DNA of 64,000 nucleotides from Leifsonia shinshuensis (lineage in GTDB: Bacteria; Actinomycetota; Actinomycetes; Actinomycetales; Microbacteriaceae). The DNA lies in NCBI RefSeq assembly GCF_013410375.1, contig NZ_JACCFL010000001.1, forward strand, positions 1,302,001 through 1,366,000. The letters are read 5' to 3'. A program made the position numbers and the translations under genes. The first letter of the stretch is position 1, and each line of letters opens with the position of its first letter. A model generated the notes under the pieces. It was given only the letters and a program-made list of their open reading frames with translations. It made no database searches and was not told where the DNA came from. Below, in pieces: positions 15,924-24,372 of this stretch.

Positions 15924-15948
15924 AGCGGCATCCGGCCCGGATGCCGCT
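15924..15948 (+). terminator. Hairpin after pilC
   Basis: An 11-bp perfect stem (15924-15934 with 15938-15948) closes a 3-base loop and is followed by gttcgagcg with no T run. It probably reduces readthrough from the motor genes into the pilin leader, or stabilises one of the two transcripts. Confidence 0.6.
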
Positions 15949-16191
15949 GTTCGAGCGCGCCGCGGACCCGGATCGTGCTGGCGGCCGAGCTGGTCCGACA
16001 GGACGTATGGTCTGGCCCTCCGGTGAGGCACAAATAGCACAATGCTCCCCAGTTCTGGGGTAGGAAACGCCCACAAAACCCCTGCAACGGGGGATATTTC
16101 TCCGAACTTGCTGGCAAATATGGTCATCCCCGAGGCGGCAATCTCGCAGTCGCCCACCCCCGCACCATCACCCGACCGATTGGACACAGAA
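15949..16191 (+). promoter_or_regulatory. Pilin leader region
   Basis: The 243 bases between the hairpin and the pilin hold no supported gene. They contain small stems (cccag/ctggg near 16048-16060 and a cccc/gggg pair near 16080-16093). They also have the most A/T-rich stretch nearby (caaatagcacaatg, 16031-16044), which may hold a -10 element. Independent transcription of the abundant pilin would make sense, but no full promoter is clear. Confidence 0.3.
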
Positions 16192-16632
16192 ATGTACTTC
16201 CGTCTCATGGGCAAGCTCAACGCTCGCCGTCAGGGGCTGCTCGAGGAGGACGAGAAGGGCTTCACCCTGATCGAGCTCCTCGTGGTGGTCATCATCATCG
16301 GCATCCTCGCCGCCATCGCCATCCCGATCTACATTGGGGTCCAGAACAACGCCAAGGACGCCAGCGTCAAGTCGGACCTCGCCTCCGCGAAGACGGCGGT
16401 CGTCGCGTACTACACCGACCTGGGACCAAACGCCGGAACCCCGACGTTCGACAATGTCGCCCCGACGGGCCTGCAGAAGTATGGCTTCACCTTGAGCCCG
16501 GGAAACACCGGGCCGACTTTCGGAACGGTGGCCCCGAACTCGACCGCCTTCTGCATCCAGATCACCAGCGCCACCGGCAACAAGTTCAAGATCGACCAGG
16601 CGAACGGCGCGGCCCTCGGTACCTGCCCGTAA
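16192..16632 (+). CDS. pilA: Major type IV pilin (prepilin)
   Basis: 146-residue class III signal protein. Prepilin peptidase would cut after G23 in EKG/FTLIELLVVVIIIG, leaving F1 and E5 of the mature pilin and a hydrophobic helix that packs in the fibre core. Two cysteines near the C-terminus (AFCIQ and LGTCP) could close a disulfide loop like that of PilA pilins. ATG at 16192 is chosen; an ATG at 16207 and a TTG at 16180 are in frame, and none has a strong Shine-Dalgarno. The gene stands between two hairpins, so it may be a separate, highly expressed transcript. Confidence 0.9.
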   Translation: MYFRLMGKLNARRQGLLEEDEKGFTLIELLVVVIIIGILAAIAIPIYIGVQNNAKDASVKSDLASAKTAVVAYYTDLGPNAGTPTFDNVAPTGLQKYGFTLSPGNTGPTFGTVAPNSTAFCIQITSATGNKFKIDQANGAALGTCP

Positions 16633-16650
16633 GTCTCAGTCACGTCTGAC

Positions 16651-16682
16651 AGCGGGGCGCTGCCACCAGGCGGCGCCCCGCT
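16651..16682 (+). terminator. Terminator after the pilin gene
   Basis: A 14-bp stem including one T-G wobble closes an ACCA tetraloop; a 10-bp uninterrupted GC part pairs 16651-16660 with 16673-16682. It lies 18 bases after the pilin stop and is followed by tccgcac. This is typical of I-shaped terminators. Confidence 0.75.
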
Positions 16683-16745
16683 TCCGCACTCTCGCGGACC
16701 CTGATCCACCAACCACCCCCGGACCCGAACAAGGGAGGTGAACCC

Positions 16746-18146
16746 ATGATCCGCTTCAACACCCGTCCCCGTCACGAAACCCGCGAACAGGGGTTCACTC
16801 TCATCGAGGTACTCGTCGCCATGATGGTCTTCGGTCTCCTCTCGGTTCTCGTCGCCTACCTGCTGACCAGCGCGATGACCATCACGCGCTCGAATCGGTC
16901 GAGCGAGGTCGCAGCCAACCTGGCAGCGCAAGCCATCGACCAGGCCCGCTCCTCCACCGACGTCTTCAGCGTCCTCAGCGGGGTCACCACGACCACGGTC
17001 GACGGCACCACCTACACCGTAACCAGGTCCGCGGGCTGGCTGACCAACGCCGGCACCGCGTCCGACTGCGGCACCTCCGGCCTGCTGCAGAATAAGACCC
17101 TCAACGTCGCCGTCACCTGGTCCGGGATGAGCGCAGGCGCCAGTCCGGTGCAGGCGAGCACTCTGCTCGCCCCGGCCGGCCCGATCAACGACCCGACGAC
17201 CGGTACGATCATCGTCCACGTCCGCAACGCCGCCGGCGTGGGAGTGGCCGGCATTCCGATCGGCATCGCCGTCGACAGCACGATCACGCCGAACACCGCC
17301 ACCACGGTCAGCCCCGCTCCACCCGCGACCGATGTCGACGGCTGCAGCTACGTGCTCAAGGTCGTCCCCGGCTCCTACGTGGTGACCATCGGCGCCACGG
17401 GCGACGGCCGGATCAGCGGGGACCAGCAGCAGCCGCTCAAGCTGAGCGTCCCGGTGACCGCCGGGCAGTCCTCGGTGCTCGACAAGCAGTACGACACCGC
17501 GGCGACGCCGAAGCTCACCCTCGCGCCGGGCTCGCCGGCGACCACGATGTTCCCGACGAACCTCACGGTGACCTACGTCCCTCAGGGGGACGCCTACACC
17601 GCGCAGGTCACCATGACCACTAGCGGCGGTGTCACCACCACGAGCACGCCGCTGTTCCCGTACTCGTCCGGCTACCAGGCGTTCGCAGGGACCTCCGTGC
17701 CGGTCGGGCCCGCCGGGGGCGGGGCCGCGATCTGTCTCTCGGTGGACCCGGCAGCGTGGACCATTCCGAACGCCAGCGGCAACGTCGGTGTGCGATCGGA
17801 TCCGATCATCGGCGTCACCGCCGGATCGACCGGAACCGTGACGATGAAGCTGGTCACCGTGACCGGGATCTCCGGCCGCTGGCTGGTCGCTGTCAGCGCA
17901 GCGGCCGCGGCGACGGTCGGAGACCCCGGTTGCGCGACAGGCATGTCGATGGCCTTCGCGAAGGCCGCCACGAATTCCGTCACGCTCGCGTTGCCGTACG
18001 GCAGCTGGAAACTGTATTCGCTCGCCAACAAGACCGACACCGTTTCCACGTCACCCGTCGTCGCCTCCACGAGCATCACGCTTCCGGCAGGCAGCCCGGC
18101 CTTCACCGCCGGTAACATCTTCACGCTCGATCCGAGGGCGCCATGA
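16746..18146 (+). CDS. Prepilin-like protein (PilV-like) with an adhesin-like C-terminal region
   Basis: 466 residues. The N-terminus has a prepilin signal cut after G16 (EQG/FTLIEVLVAMMVFG, E5 = E21). Far longer than an ordinary minor pilin, it continues with Thr/Val/Gly-rich beta sequence. Around residues 155-255 a segment resembles a carboxypeptidase-regulatory or Ig-like fold (IIVHVRNAAGVGVAGIPI, then VVPGSYVVTI). A further repeat-like beta region follows. It probably sits at the pilus tip or along the fibre. The start is ATG with a GGGAGGTG upstream; the stop overlaps the next gene (ATGA). Confidence 0.8.
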   Translation: MIRFNTRPRHETREQGFTLIEVLVAMMVFGLLSVLVAYLLTSAMTITRSNRSSEVAANLAAQAIDQARSSTDVFSVLSGVTTTTVDGTTYTVTRSAGWLTNAGTASDCGTSGLLQNKTLNVAVTWSGMSAGASPVQASTLLAPAGPINDPTTGTIIVHVRNAAGVGVAGIPIGIAVDSTITPNTATTVSPAPPATDVDGCSYVLKVVPGSYVVTIGATGDGRISGDQQQPLKLSVPVTAGQSSVLDKQYDTAATPKLTLAPGSPATTMFPTNLTVTYVPQGDAYTAQVTMTTSGGVTTTSTPLFPYSSGYQAFAGTSVPVGPAGGGAAICLSVDPAAWTIPNASGNVGVRSDPIIGVTAGSTGTVTMKLVTVTGISGRWLVAVSAAAAATVGDPGCATGMSMAFAKAATNSVTLALPYGSWKLYSLANKTDTVSTSPVVASTSITLPAGSPAFTAGNIFTLDPRAP

Positions 18147-18826
18147 TCCGGTTGGCGCGCCTCCTCCGGATCCGCGCCGCGCAGACGCGCGACGCAGGCC
18201 TCACGCTGATCGAGCTGCTGGTCGCGATCGCCCTGACCACTGTCGTTACGGCGCTGGCCGTATCGCTGTTCGCAACCGCCACACACACGGTCAGCCTGTC
18301 GCAGTCGATCGACGGCGGCACGCGGCAGGCCGCCAACGGCATGAACCAGGTGGCGCGGATGATCCGCGCGGCGACGCCCGATCCGCTCACCAACCCGGTG
18401 GTGGGCGGTCAGCAGAGCGACCCGGCGATCATCACGGCCAGCGCGAAGCTGATCACGTTCTACGCGTACGTGAACCTGAGCGGAGGGGAGTCCCCGGTCA
18501 TGGTCACCTACGACGCCACGACCGGGACCCTGGTGGAGAAGCAGTACCCCGCGACCACCACGGTGGCGGGGGTCAACGGCAACTGGACCTTCTCGTCGAC
18601 GTACACCCAGCGGTCGCTCTGCAACTCGATCCCGTCGACCACCACCGTGTTCCGCTACTTCGACAAGACGGGCGCCGAACTCCTCCCCGCGAACCTGGTC
18701 ACCTGGCAAGCCCGCGCCACGATCGCGTCGGTGCAGGTCACCATCACCATCCAGCCGACCGGAGCGGCCAACGCCGTGACGCTGACCAACACGATCGGCA
18801 TGGCCAACATCGGATCGGGGTCGTGA
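18143..18826 (+). CDS. Minor pilin (PilW-like prepilin)
   Basis: 227 residues with a prepilin signal cut after G19 (DAG/LTLIELLVAIALTTVV, E5 = E24) and a hydrophobic helix to about residue 45. The remainder is a Thr/Ala-rich globular part with few recognisable motifs, as in PilW/GspJ-type minor pilins that prime pilus assembly. It overlaps the preceding gene by 4 bases and the following one by 1-4 bases, so the minor pilins are made together. Confidence 0.8.
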   Translation: MIRLARLLRIRAAQTRDAGLTLIELLVAIALTTVVTALAVSLFATATHTVSLSQSIDGGTRQAANGMNQVARMIRAATPDPLTNPVVGGQQSDPAIITASAKLITFYAYVNLSGGESPVMVTYDATTGTLVEKQYPATTTVAGVNGNWTFSSTYTQRSLCNSIPSTTTVFRYFDKTGAELLPANLVTWQARATIASVQVTITIQPTGAANAVTLTNTIGMANIGSGS

Positions 18827-20718
18827 TGATCGCACTCCTGCACCGGCGCCTCCGCCGGCTCCGCGCGACCCGCGACCGCGGCGTCGCCCTGGCGATGGTC
18901 GTCGGCATCGCTGCCGTCCTGCTCCTCCTCGTCGCGACGACGATGTCGTTCGCGGTCTCCGGCCTGGTCCGCTCGAACCACGACTCCGACTGGGATGCTG
19001 CGATGTCGGCCGCCTTCGCCGGCATCGGCGAGTACCAGGGCAGGCTCACCAACGACCCCAGCTACCAGCAGTACGGAAACCCGAGCTCGCCCTTCACCAT
19101 CGCGAACAACTCGCAGGGCACGGTGACCCTGCCCACCGGGGCGAACGCCAACCCGGCCTTCGGGATCACCGCAGGAGGATCCTGGGCGACGGTCCCGCTC
19201 ACCGACGGCTTGCCCGCCAACGCGTCGTTCCGCTACGAGGTCGACAACTCCAAGTACGCGAGCAATGGCATCCTGCACATCCGCGCCACGGGAAAGGTCG
19301 ACAATGTCACCCGCAGCGTCGTCGCGAACATCAAGCAGACCGGCTTCACCAACTACGTCTACTTCACCGACTACGAAGAGCTCGACCCCGCGCTGAACAG
19401 CGGCAACTGCCCCAAGGCGTATGCCTGGTCGGGCACCAGCCGCCCGGCGACCTGCCTCATCAACTTCATCGCCGGTGACACCTTCGACGGCCAGGTGCAC
19501 TCGAACGACACCCTGAACATCTGCGGCGGAACGTTCAAGCAGAAGGTTACGACGGCCAATCCCAACCGCAACTCGTCCGGCAACCTGTACACGCAGACGA
19601 ACTGCTCCGGCACGCCGGTGTTCAACGCGGGCGCGCCGCAGAACTCGGCGCTCATCACGATGCCGCCGCCTCAGGCGCAGCTCGATCAGGTCCGCACGGA
19701 CATCCCGGCCAAGGTGCCGGTGCCGGGCTGCCTCTACACCGGCCCGACGAAGATCACCTTCTCGGTGTCCGGCGGCACGGGTTACATGAACGTCATCTCG
19801 CCGTGGACGAAGTACACGGAGCTCAACCCGACCGGCTCGTCGCCCTTCGGATCGAAGCCTGCGTTCTGCGGCACGCCCGGCTCTCCCACGGGCACGGCCG
19901 CGGCGAACGCCGGCACGCTCGCGGACACGACCAACGGGCAGACCATCGCGATCGGATCCTCCTCTCAGATCTTCAACAACCTCGTCTATGTGCAGAGCGT
20001 GCCGACCAACTCGACGGATCCCAACTACTGGGCCAGCTCCGCGTCGCCGATCAACAACACCTTGAAGTGCGTCGGCGCGGACGGCACGAGCACGGGCAAC
20101 GGCCTGGGCTACCCGATCGCCAACGAGATCGTCTCCACCTATTCGCCGTACAGCTGCTCCGCCGGCGATGTCTTCGTCCAGGGCACCATGCACAGCGCGA
20201 TGACGATCAACGCCGACCACTTCGCCTGGATCACCGGCAAGCTCGTCTACAGCGATCCGGCGAACGACATGCTCGGGCTGGTCGGCGCCGGGGCGGTCTG
20301 GGTCTGGGACCCGCAGGTCTGCACGAACCCCACGCCGTTCCCCACCAGGACCAATACGACCTGTTCCTCGAGCAAGGACTATCTGACCTGGGAGGCCACG
20401 TCCAGCAGCGGCAACTGCGCGCGCACGATCAACGCGGCGATCCTGTCGAACTTCCACAGCTTCGAGGTGCAGAACTACTCGTCGGCCTCGTATGCCGGCT
20501 ACCTCTGCGTCACCGGCTCGATCGCTCAGGAGTACCGCGGACCGGTCGGCACCGGCGGCTCGGGTACCACCGGCTTCCTGAAGAGGTACAGCTACGACAC
20601 CCGGCTGCTCAACTCGCCGCCGCCCAAGTTCCCGACTCCGCGGACCACGTCCTACACCGTGGCCACCGAGATCGAGGTCAAGACCGCCTTCTCATCGACG
20701 GGAGCGCCGCTCTCATGA
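18823..20718 (+). CDS. PilX-like pilus-associated protein, unrecognised C-terminus
   Basis: 631 residues (GTG at 18823; ATG at 18826 is equally possible and gives a TGATG overlap). One hydrophobic segment at about 20-45 follows an Arg-rich start; it lacks the Glu-5 prepilin motif, as in PilX-N type proteins. The long exported region is Ser/Thr/Asn/Gly-rich with many scattered cysteines (CPKAY, CLINF, CGGTF, CSGTP, CLYTG and others), suggesting disulfide-stabilised extracellular domains. I do not recognise a named domain. Its place between minor pilins and the prepilin peptidase argues for a surface or pilus-tip role. Confidence 0.75.
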   Translation: MMIALLHRRLRRLRATRDRGVALAMVVGIAAVLLLLVATTMSFAVSGLVRSNHDSDWDAAMSAAFAGIGEYQGRLTNDPSYQQYGNPSSPFTIANNSQGTVTLPTGANANPAFGITAGGSWATVPLTDGLPANASFRYEVDNSKYASNGILHIRATGKVDNVTRSVVANIKQTGFTNYVYFTDYEELDPALNSGNCPKAYAWSGTSRPATCLINFIAGDTFDGQVHSNDTLNICGGTFKQKVTTANPNRNSSGNLYTQTNCSGTPVFNAGAPQNSALITMPPPQAQLDQVRTDIPAKVPVPGCLYTGPTKITFSVSGGTGYMNVISPWTKYTELNPTGSSPFGSKPAFCGTPGSPTGTAAANAGTLADTTNGQTIAIGSSSQIFNNLVYVQSVPTNSTDPNYWASSASPINNTLKCVGADGTSTGNGLGYPIANEIVSTYSPYSCSAGDVFVQGTMHSAMTINADHFAWITGKLVYSDPANDMLGLVGAGAVWVWDPQVCTNPTPFPTRTNTTCSSSKDYLTWEATSSSGNCARTINAAILSNFHSFEVQNYSSASYAGYLCVTGSIAQEYRGPVGTGGSGTTGFLKRYSYDTRLLNSPPPKFPTPRTTSYTVATEIEVKTAFSSTGAPLS

Positions 20719-21560
20719 CGCTCGCGGTCTTCGCCCTCGCCCTCGGCTTCGTCGTCGTCTTCGGCGCCCTGATCGGCTCGTTCCTCAACGTCGTCGTGTA
20801 CCGCGTGCCCGCGGGGCGCTCGATCGTGTCCCCGCCGAGCGCGTGCGGCAGTTGCGGCACCGAGATCAAGCCGTACGACAACGTCCCCGTCCTCTCCTGG
20901 CTGGTGCTGCGCGGTCGCTGCCGGTCCTGTCGCGGCGCCATCTCCGTGCGCTATCCGCTGGTGGAGGCCGCGACCGGCGTCGCGTTCGCCGTCGTCGCAT
21001 GGTGGTTCTGGGCCGGCCCGCAAGCGCCCGCCGAGCCCACAGGCGCCGCGCTCGCCGCCGGTGTGCTCGAGGTCGTCGCCTACCTGTACCTCGCGGCGAT
21101 CAGCATCGCGCTCGCTCTGATCGACCTCGACACCCACCGCCTCCCGAACACGATCGTCCTGCCGTCCTACCTGGTCGGCGCCGCGCTGCTCGGCACGGCG
21201 TCGGCGCTCACCGGAGACTGGGGCGCGCTGCTCGGCGCGGCGATCGGCGGCGCCGTGCTCTACGGGGGCTACCTGCTCCTCGCGCTCGTGTACCCGGGGG
21301 GAATGGGCTTCGGCGACGTCAAGCTCGCGGGCGTCCTCGGCGTCTTCCTCGGCTACCTCGGGTGGGGGCCGCTCATCATCGGCGGCTTCGCGCCGTTCGT
21401 CCTCGGTGGGGTCTTCGCGCTCGTGCTCCTCGCCGCCCGCCGCGCCCGAAAGGGCAGCGGCATCCCCTTCGGCCCCTGGATGCTGGCCGGAGCCTGGCTC
21501 GGCGTCCTCGCCGGCCCCACGATCTGGAACGCCTACCTGGCGCTCCTCGGACTCGCCTGA
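20715..21560 (+). CDS. pilD: Prepilin peptidase / N-methyltransferase
   Basis: 281-residue polytopic membrane aspartyl protease that cleaves prepilin leaders after Gly and methylates the new N-terminus. The cytoplasmic methyltransferase-type domain has two zinc CxxC pairs (C44/C47 and C69/C72). The peptidase aspartates lie in LIDLDTHRLPN (D137/D139) and GFGD (D201). About eight hydrophobic segments follow the usual A24 pattern. ATG at 20715 overlaps the previous stop (ATGA). It is expected to process the three prepilin-type products just upstream. Confidence 0.95.
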   Translation: MTLAVFALALGFVVVFGALIGSFLNVVVYRVPAGRSIVSPPSACGSCGTEIKPYDNVPVLSWLVLRGRCRSCRGAISVRYPLVEAATGVAFAVVAWWFWAGPQAPAEPTGAALAAGVLEVVAYLYLAAISIALALIDLDTHRLPNTIVLPSYLVGAALLGTASALTGDWGALLGAAIGGAVLYGGYLLLALVYPGGMGFGDVKLAGVLGVFLGYLGWGPLIIGGFAPFVLGGVFALVLLAARRARKGSGIPFGPWMLAGAWLGVLAGPTIWNAYLALLGLA

Positions 21561-21602
21561 CGGCGACACGGCACAGAACCATCTGAAGAAAGGGAGGACC
21601 GC

Positions 21603-22652
21603 ATGGCACGCAGCATCGTCGGCATCGACATCGGCAGCACGTCCATCCGCGCTGTGGAGCTCGGTGATCCGCACAAGCCCAGACCCACCCTCCTGCGCCA
21701 CTTCGAAGTGCCGTTGCCCGACGGTGCGGCCAGCCGCGGGGAGGTCCTCGAACCCAACACGGTCGCCGCGAGCCTGCGCCGGCTCTGGCAGCAGGGCGGC
21801 TTCAAGAGCAAGGAGGTCGTGCTCGGCATGGGCAACCAGCGCGTGCTCGCACGCGACCTGACCGTGCCGAGCATGTCGCGGCTCCGCATCCGCGAGAGCC
21901 TGCCGTTCCATGTGCAAGACATGCTGCCGGTTCCCGTCGCCGACGCCCTCCTCGACTTCTACCCGGTCTCCGAGGAGGTCGGCGACAGCGGTCCGGTCAC
22001 CAACGGCCTGCTGGTCGCCGCGGTCAAGGAGGCCGTGCTCGGCAACGTGAAGGCCGTCACGCTCGCCGGTCTCACCGCGGTCGACGTCGACCTTCTGCCG
22101 TTCGCGGTGTCGCGCGCTCTGGTCACCCGCACCGGCCGGCTGGGCACCGTGGCCCTCATCGACATCGGCGCCAACACGACGAGCGTGGTCGTCCTGACCA
22201 ATAACATCCCGCAGTTCGTGCGCATCATACCGGCCGGCGGGGCCGAGCTCACGCAGGCGCTGCGCGCCGGGCTGGAGGTCGAACCGGGGGAGGCGGAGCG
22301 GATCAAGGCGACCATCGGGCTCGCCAAGCAGGTCTCGAGCCCGCAGGAGCACCAGGCGGTGGAGATCATCTACCGGGTCACGGGCGAGCTCCTGACCAGC
22401 CTTCGCAACACGGTCAGCTACTTCATCAACACCCGCCCCACCACTCCGGTGGACCACGTCCTCCTCACCGGCGGCGGCGCCCAGCTTCCCGGGCTCGCCG
22501 ACGCGTTGAGCGAGATGACCCGGCTGCCCGTCGCTGTCGGGGACCCCTTCCACGCCGTCGTGCTGTCGCGTCACCTCGACGCGACGGTCCTGCGGATGAA
22601 AAGGTCGACGCTCTCCGCGGCGGTCGGCCTCGCACTCGGGAGCGCAGCATGA
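21603..22652 (+). CDS. pilM: Type IV pilus assembly protein PilM
   Basis: 349-residue actin-like ATPase of the cytoplasmic pilus alignment complex. The ATP-binding folds are seen as GIDIGSTSIRAVEL near the start, ALIDIGANTTSVVV in the middle and LLTGGGAQLPGLADAL near the end. The start is ATG after GGGAGGACC, 42 bases after pilD. The stop overlaps pilN by 4 bases. PilM recruits the PilN tail on the cytoplasmic side; here PilN begins with a long basic N-terminal tail. Confidence 0.93.
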   Translation: MARSIVGIDIGSTSIRAVELGDPHKPRPTLLRHFEVPLPDGAASRGEVLEPNTVAASLRRLWQQGGFKSKEVVLGMGNQRVLARDLTVPSMSRLRIRESLPFHVQDMLPVPVADALLDFYPVSEEVGDSGPVTNGLLVAAVKEAVLGNVKAVTLAGLTAVDVDLLPFAVSRALVTRTGRLGTVALIDIGANTTSVVVLTNNIPQFVRIIPAGGAELTQALRAGLEVEPGEAERIKATIGLAKQVSSPQEHQAVEIIYRVTGELLTSLRNTVSYFINTRPTTPVDHVLLTGGGAQLPGLADALSEMTRLPVAVGDPFHAVVLSRHLDATVLRMKRSTLSAAVGLALGSAA

Positions 22653-23545
22653 GCATCACCGCACGGCGTACGAACGACGCCGACGACACCGACGAAGGCG
22701 CGCCGAAGCGCGGCGCCCGCGCCAAGGGCGGCGCGTCGCCGTCCAAGGCCGCAAAGCCACCACGCGAGCCGAAGGCGGCGAAAGCCCCGAAGGGTCGCGC
22801 TTCGACGACCGAGCCGAAGAAGGCGAAGCCGCAGAAGCCACCGAAGGGGACGACGGCGGCCGCGGCTCCGAAGGGATCTGTCGCCTCGGCGGCGCGGCAC
22901 GAGAGCGCGGGCGTCGGCATGGAGCCGCGCGTCGATCTTCTGCCGCCGGAAGTCCGAGCGGAACGACGCAACGCGCGCACCCGCCGGGGCTTCGGCTGGG
23001 GCGTGCTGGCAGTGGTGCTCGTGGTGCTGATCGCCGCAGGCGGCGCATTCAGCCTGAATGTGGTCTCGCAGGCCGCCTTGCTCACCGCCCGCGGCGATAC
23101 CGCATCCCTGCTCGCACAGCAGGCGCGGTACGCGCCCGTTCGCGACCTGCAGAAGCAGGTCGCGCTCGCGCAAGCCGCGCAGCAGGCCGGCGCGTCCACC
23201 GAGATCGACTGGAAGGCCTTCCTCGACAAGGTCGGGGCCGCTCAGCCGTCCGGCCTGAGCCTGGCCACGGTCGCGGTGGACTCGATCGCGCCGACGGCGA
23301 TCTACCAGCAGTCGACCGACCCGCTCCAGGGTCCGCGCGTCGGCACCGTCACCGTCGTCGGGAACAGCGCCGCGCTGCCGAACGTCCCGGCGTGGGTCGC
23401 CGCGCTGCAGAAGATCCCCGGCGTCGTCGACGTCGTCCCCGGCACCGTCACCCTGGACGAAGCCAAGAACGTCTACAAGGCCACGGTGACCATCCATGTT
23501 TCCGAGAGCCTCTACACCAAGCGCTTCGCGCCGAAGGGCAAGTGA
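22649..23545 (+). CDS. pilN: Type IV pilus assembly protein PilN-like
   Basis: 298 residues with one membrane helix at about 115-137 and a periplasm-facing (here cell-wall-facing) domain with a coiled-coil start. Just before the helix is VDLLPPEV (95-102), matching the conserved PilN motif that binds PilM. The first 90 residues are a Lys/Ala/Pro-rich tail not seen in the usual ~200-residue PilN. The 4-base overlap with pilM supports this long form, though an internal ATG at 22919 would give the standard protein. pilO follows after 5 bases. Confidence 0.85.
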   Translation: MSITARRTNDADDTDEGAPKRGARAKGGASPSKAAKPPREPKAAKAPKGRASTTEPKKAKPQKPPKGTTAAAAPKGSVASAARHESAGVGMEPRVDLLPPEVRAERRNARTRRGFGWGVLAVVLVVLIAAGGAFSLNVVSQAALLTARGDTASLLAQQARYAPVRDLQKQVALAQAAQQAGASTEIDWKAFLDKVGAAQPSGLSLATVAVDSIAPTAIYQQSTDPLQGPRVGTVTVVGNSAALPNVPAWVAALQKIPGVVDVVPGTVTLDEAKNVYKATVTIHVSESLYTKRFAPKGK

Positions 23546-23550
23546 GAACG

Positions 23551-24273
23551 ATGGACAAGACCCGTCTCTGGATCATCGGCTCCGTGCTGGCGATGGTCGT
23601 CGTCGCAGTCCTCGGCTGGGTGGTCGCCATTCAGCCGGAGCTCGACCAGTCGGCCGCCGCAGCCGCGCAGACGCTGCAGGTCGACAGCGCCAACGCGACC
23701 AGCCAGGTGGCTCTGAACAAGCTCAAGAAGGACAGCGAAGGGCTGTCCGCGCTCAAATCCCAACTCGCCGCCATCGGCGTCTCCGTCCCCTCGGAGGCGC
23801 AGGCGCCGGCGTTCCTCGACGAGCTCGGCGCCCTCGCCGCCGCGAACGGCGTGACGGTCACGGCGTCGCAGATCGCGGATGCGCAAGGATTCGTCCCGCC
23901 CGCGAACCCGGCGGCGCCCGCGCCGGCGGCGACCACCGCCGGGAGCGGATCCACAGCCACGCCGACCCCATCGCCGTCGGCCGCAGCGGCGCCGACGCCG
24001 GCCCCTGTGCCCACGGCGGTGCCCGGGATGCCGCCCGCCGTCAGCACGCTCGTCACGAAGGACGACTTCACCGTCGTTCCGGTCTCCATCACCGTCCGTG
24101 GCGACTACGCGAACATCGTGGCGTTCGTCGGCGCCGCGCAAAAAGGCCAACGACTCTTCCTGGTGAACGGCCTCAACGTCGGGCCGGCCGCGAATGGCCC
24201 GGGCTTCGACGGCAAGGTGAGCGGCTTCATCTACGTGCTCAACGCGGGAACGGCGGTCACTCCCTCCAAGTAG
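23551..24273 (+). CDS. pilO: Type IV pilus assembly protein PilO-like
   Basis: 240 residues: one N-terminal membrane helix (about 7-28), a coiled coil (about 35-75), a Pro/Ala/Thr-rich linker (about 125-165) and a C-terminal ferredoxin-like domain. This is the PilO pattern apart from the flexible linker, which is inserted. PilO pairs with PilN to couple the motor to the fibre. It is the last recognisable pilus gene. There is no pilP and no secretin pilQ, as expected for a bacterium without an outer membrane. Confidence 0.82.
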   Translation: MDKTRLWIIGSVLAMVVVAVLGWVVAIQPELDQSAAAAAQTLQVDSANATSQVALNKLKKDSEGLSALKSQLAAIGVSVPSEAQAPAFLDELGALAAANGVTVTASQIADAQGFVPPANPAAPAPAATTAGSGSTATPTPSPSAAAAPTPAPVPTAVPGMPPAVSTLVTKDDFTVVPVSITVRGDYANIVAFVGAAQKGQRLFLVNGLNVGPAANGPGFDGKVSGFIYVLNAGTAVTPSK

Positions 24274-24317
24274 CCGCGCTCCCGCGCCACCTCCCTCGCC
24301 CCGCCGTACCCCGTTGC

Positions 24318-24348
24318 TACAGTGGGCACCACATCAAAGGGTGCCCAC
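24318..24348 (+). promoter_or_regulatory. -10 element and start-site hairpin
   Basis: TACAGT at 24318-24323 is a good -10 candidate without a clear -35. Overlapping its end, a perfect 9-bp stem pairs 24322-24330 with 24340-24348 around a 9-base loop, placing a hairpin at the very 5' end of the predicted mRNA. It ends 24 bases before the ATG at 24373. Confidence 0.4.
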
Positions 24349-24372
24349 CCGGGCGCAGCGAGGAGTGCCAGC

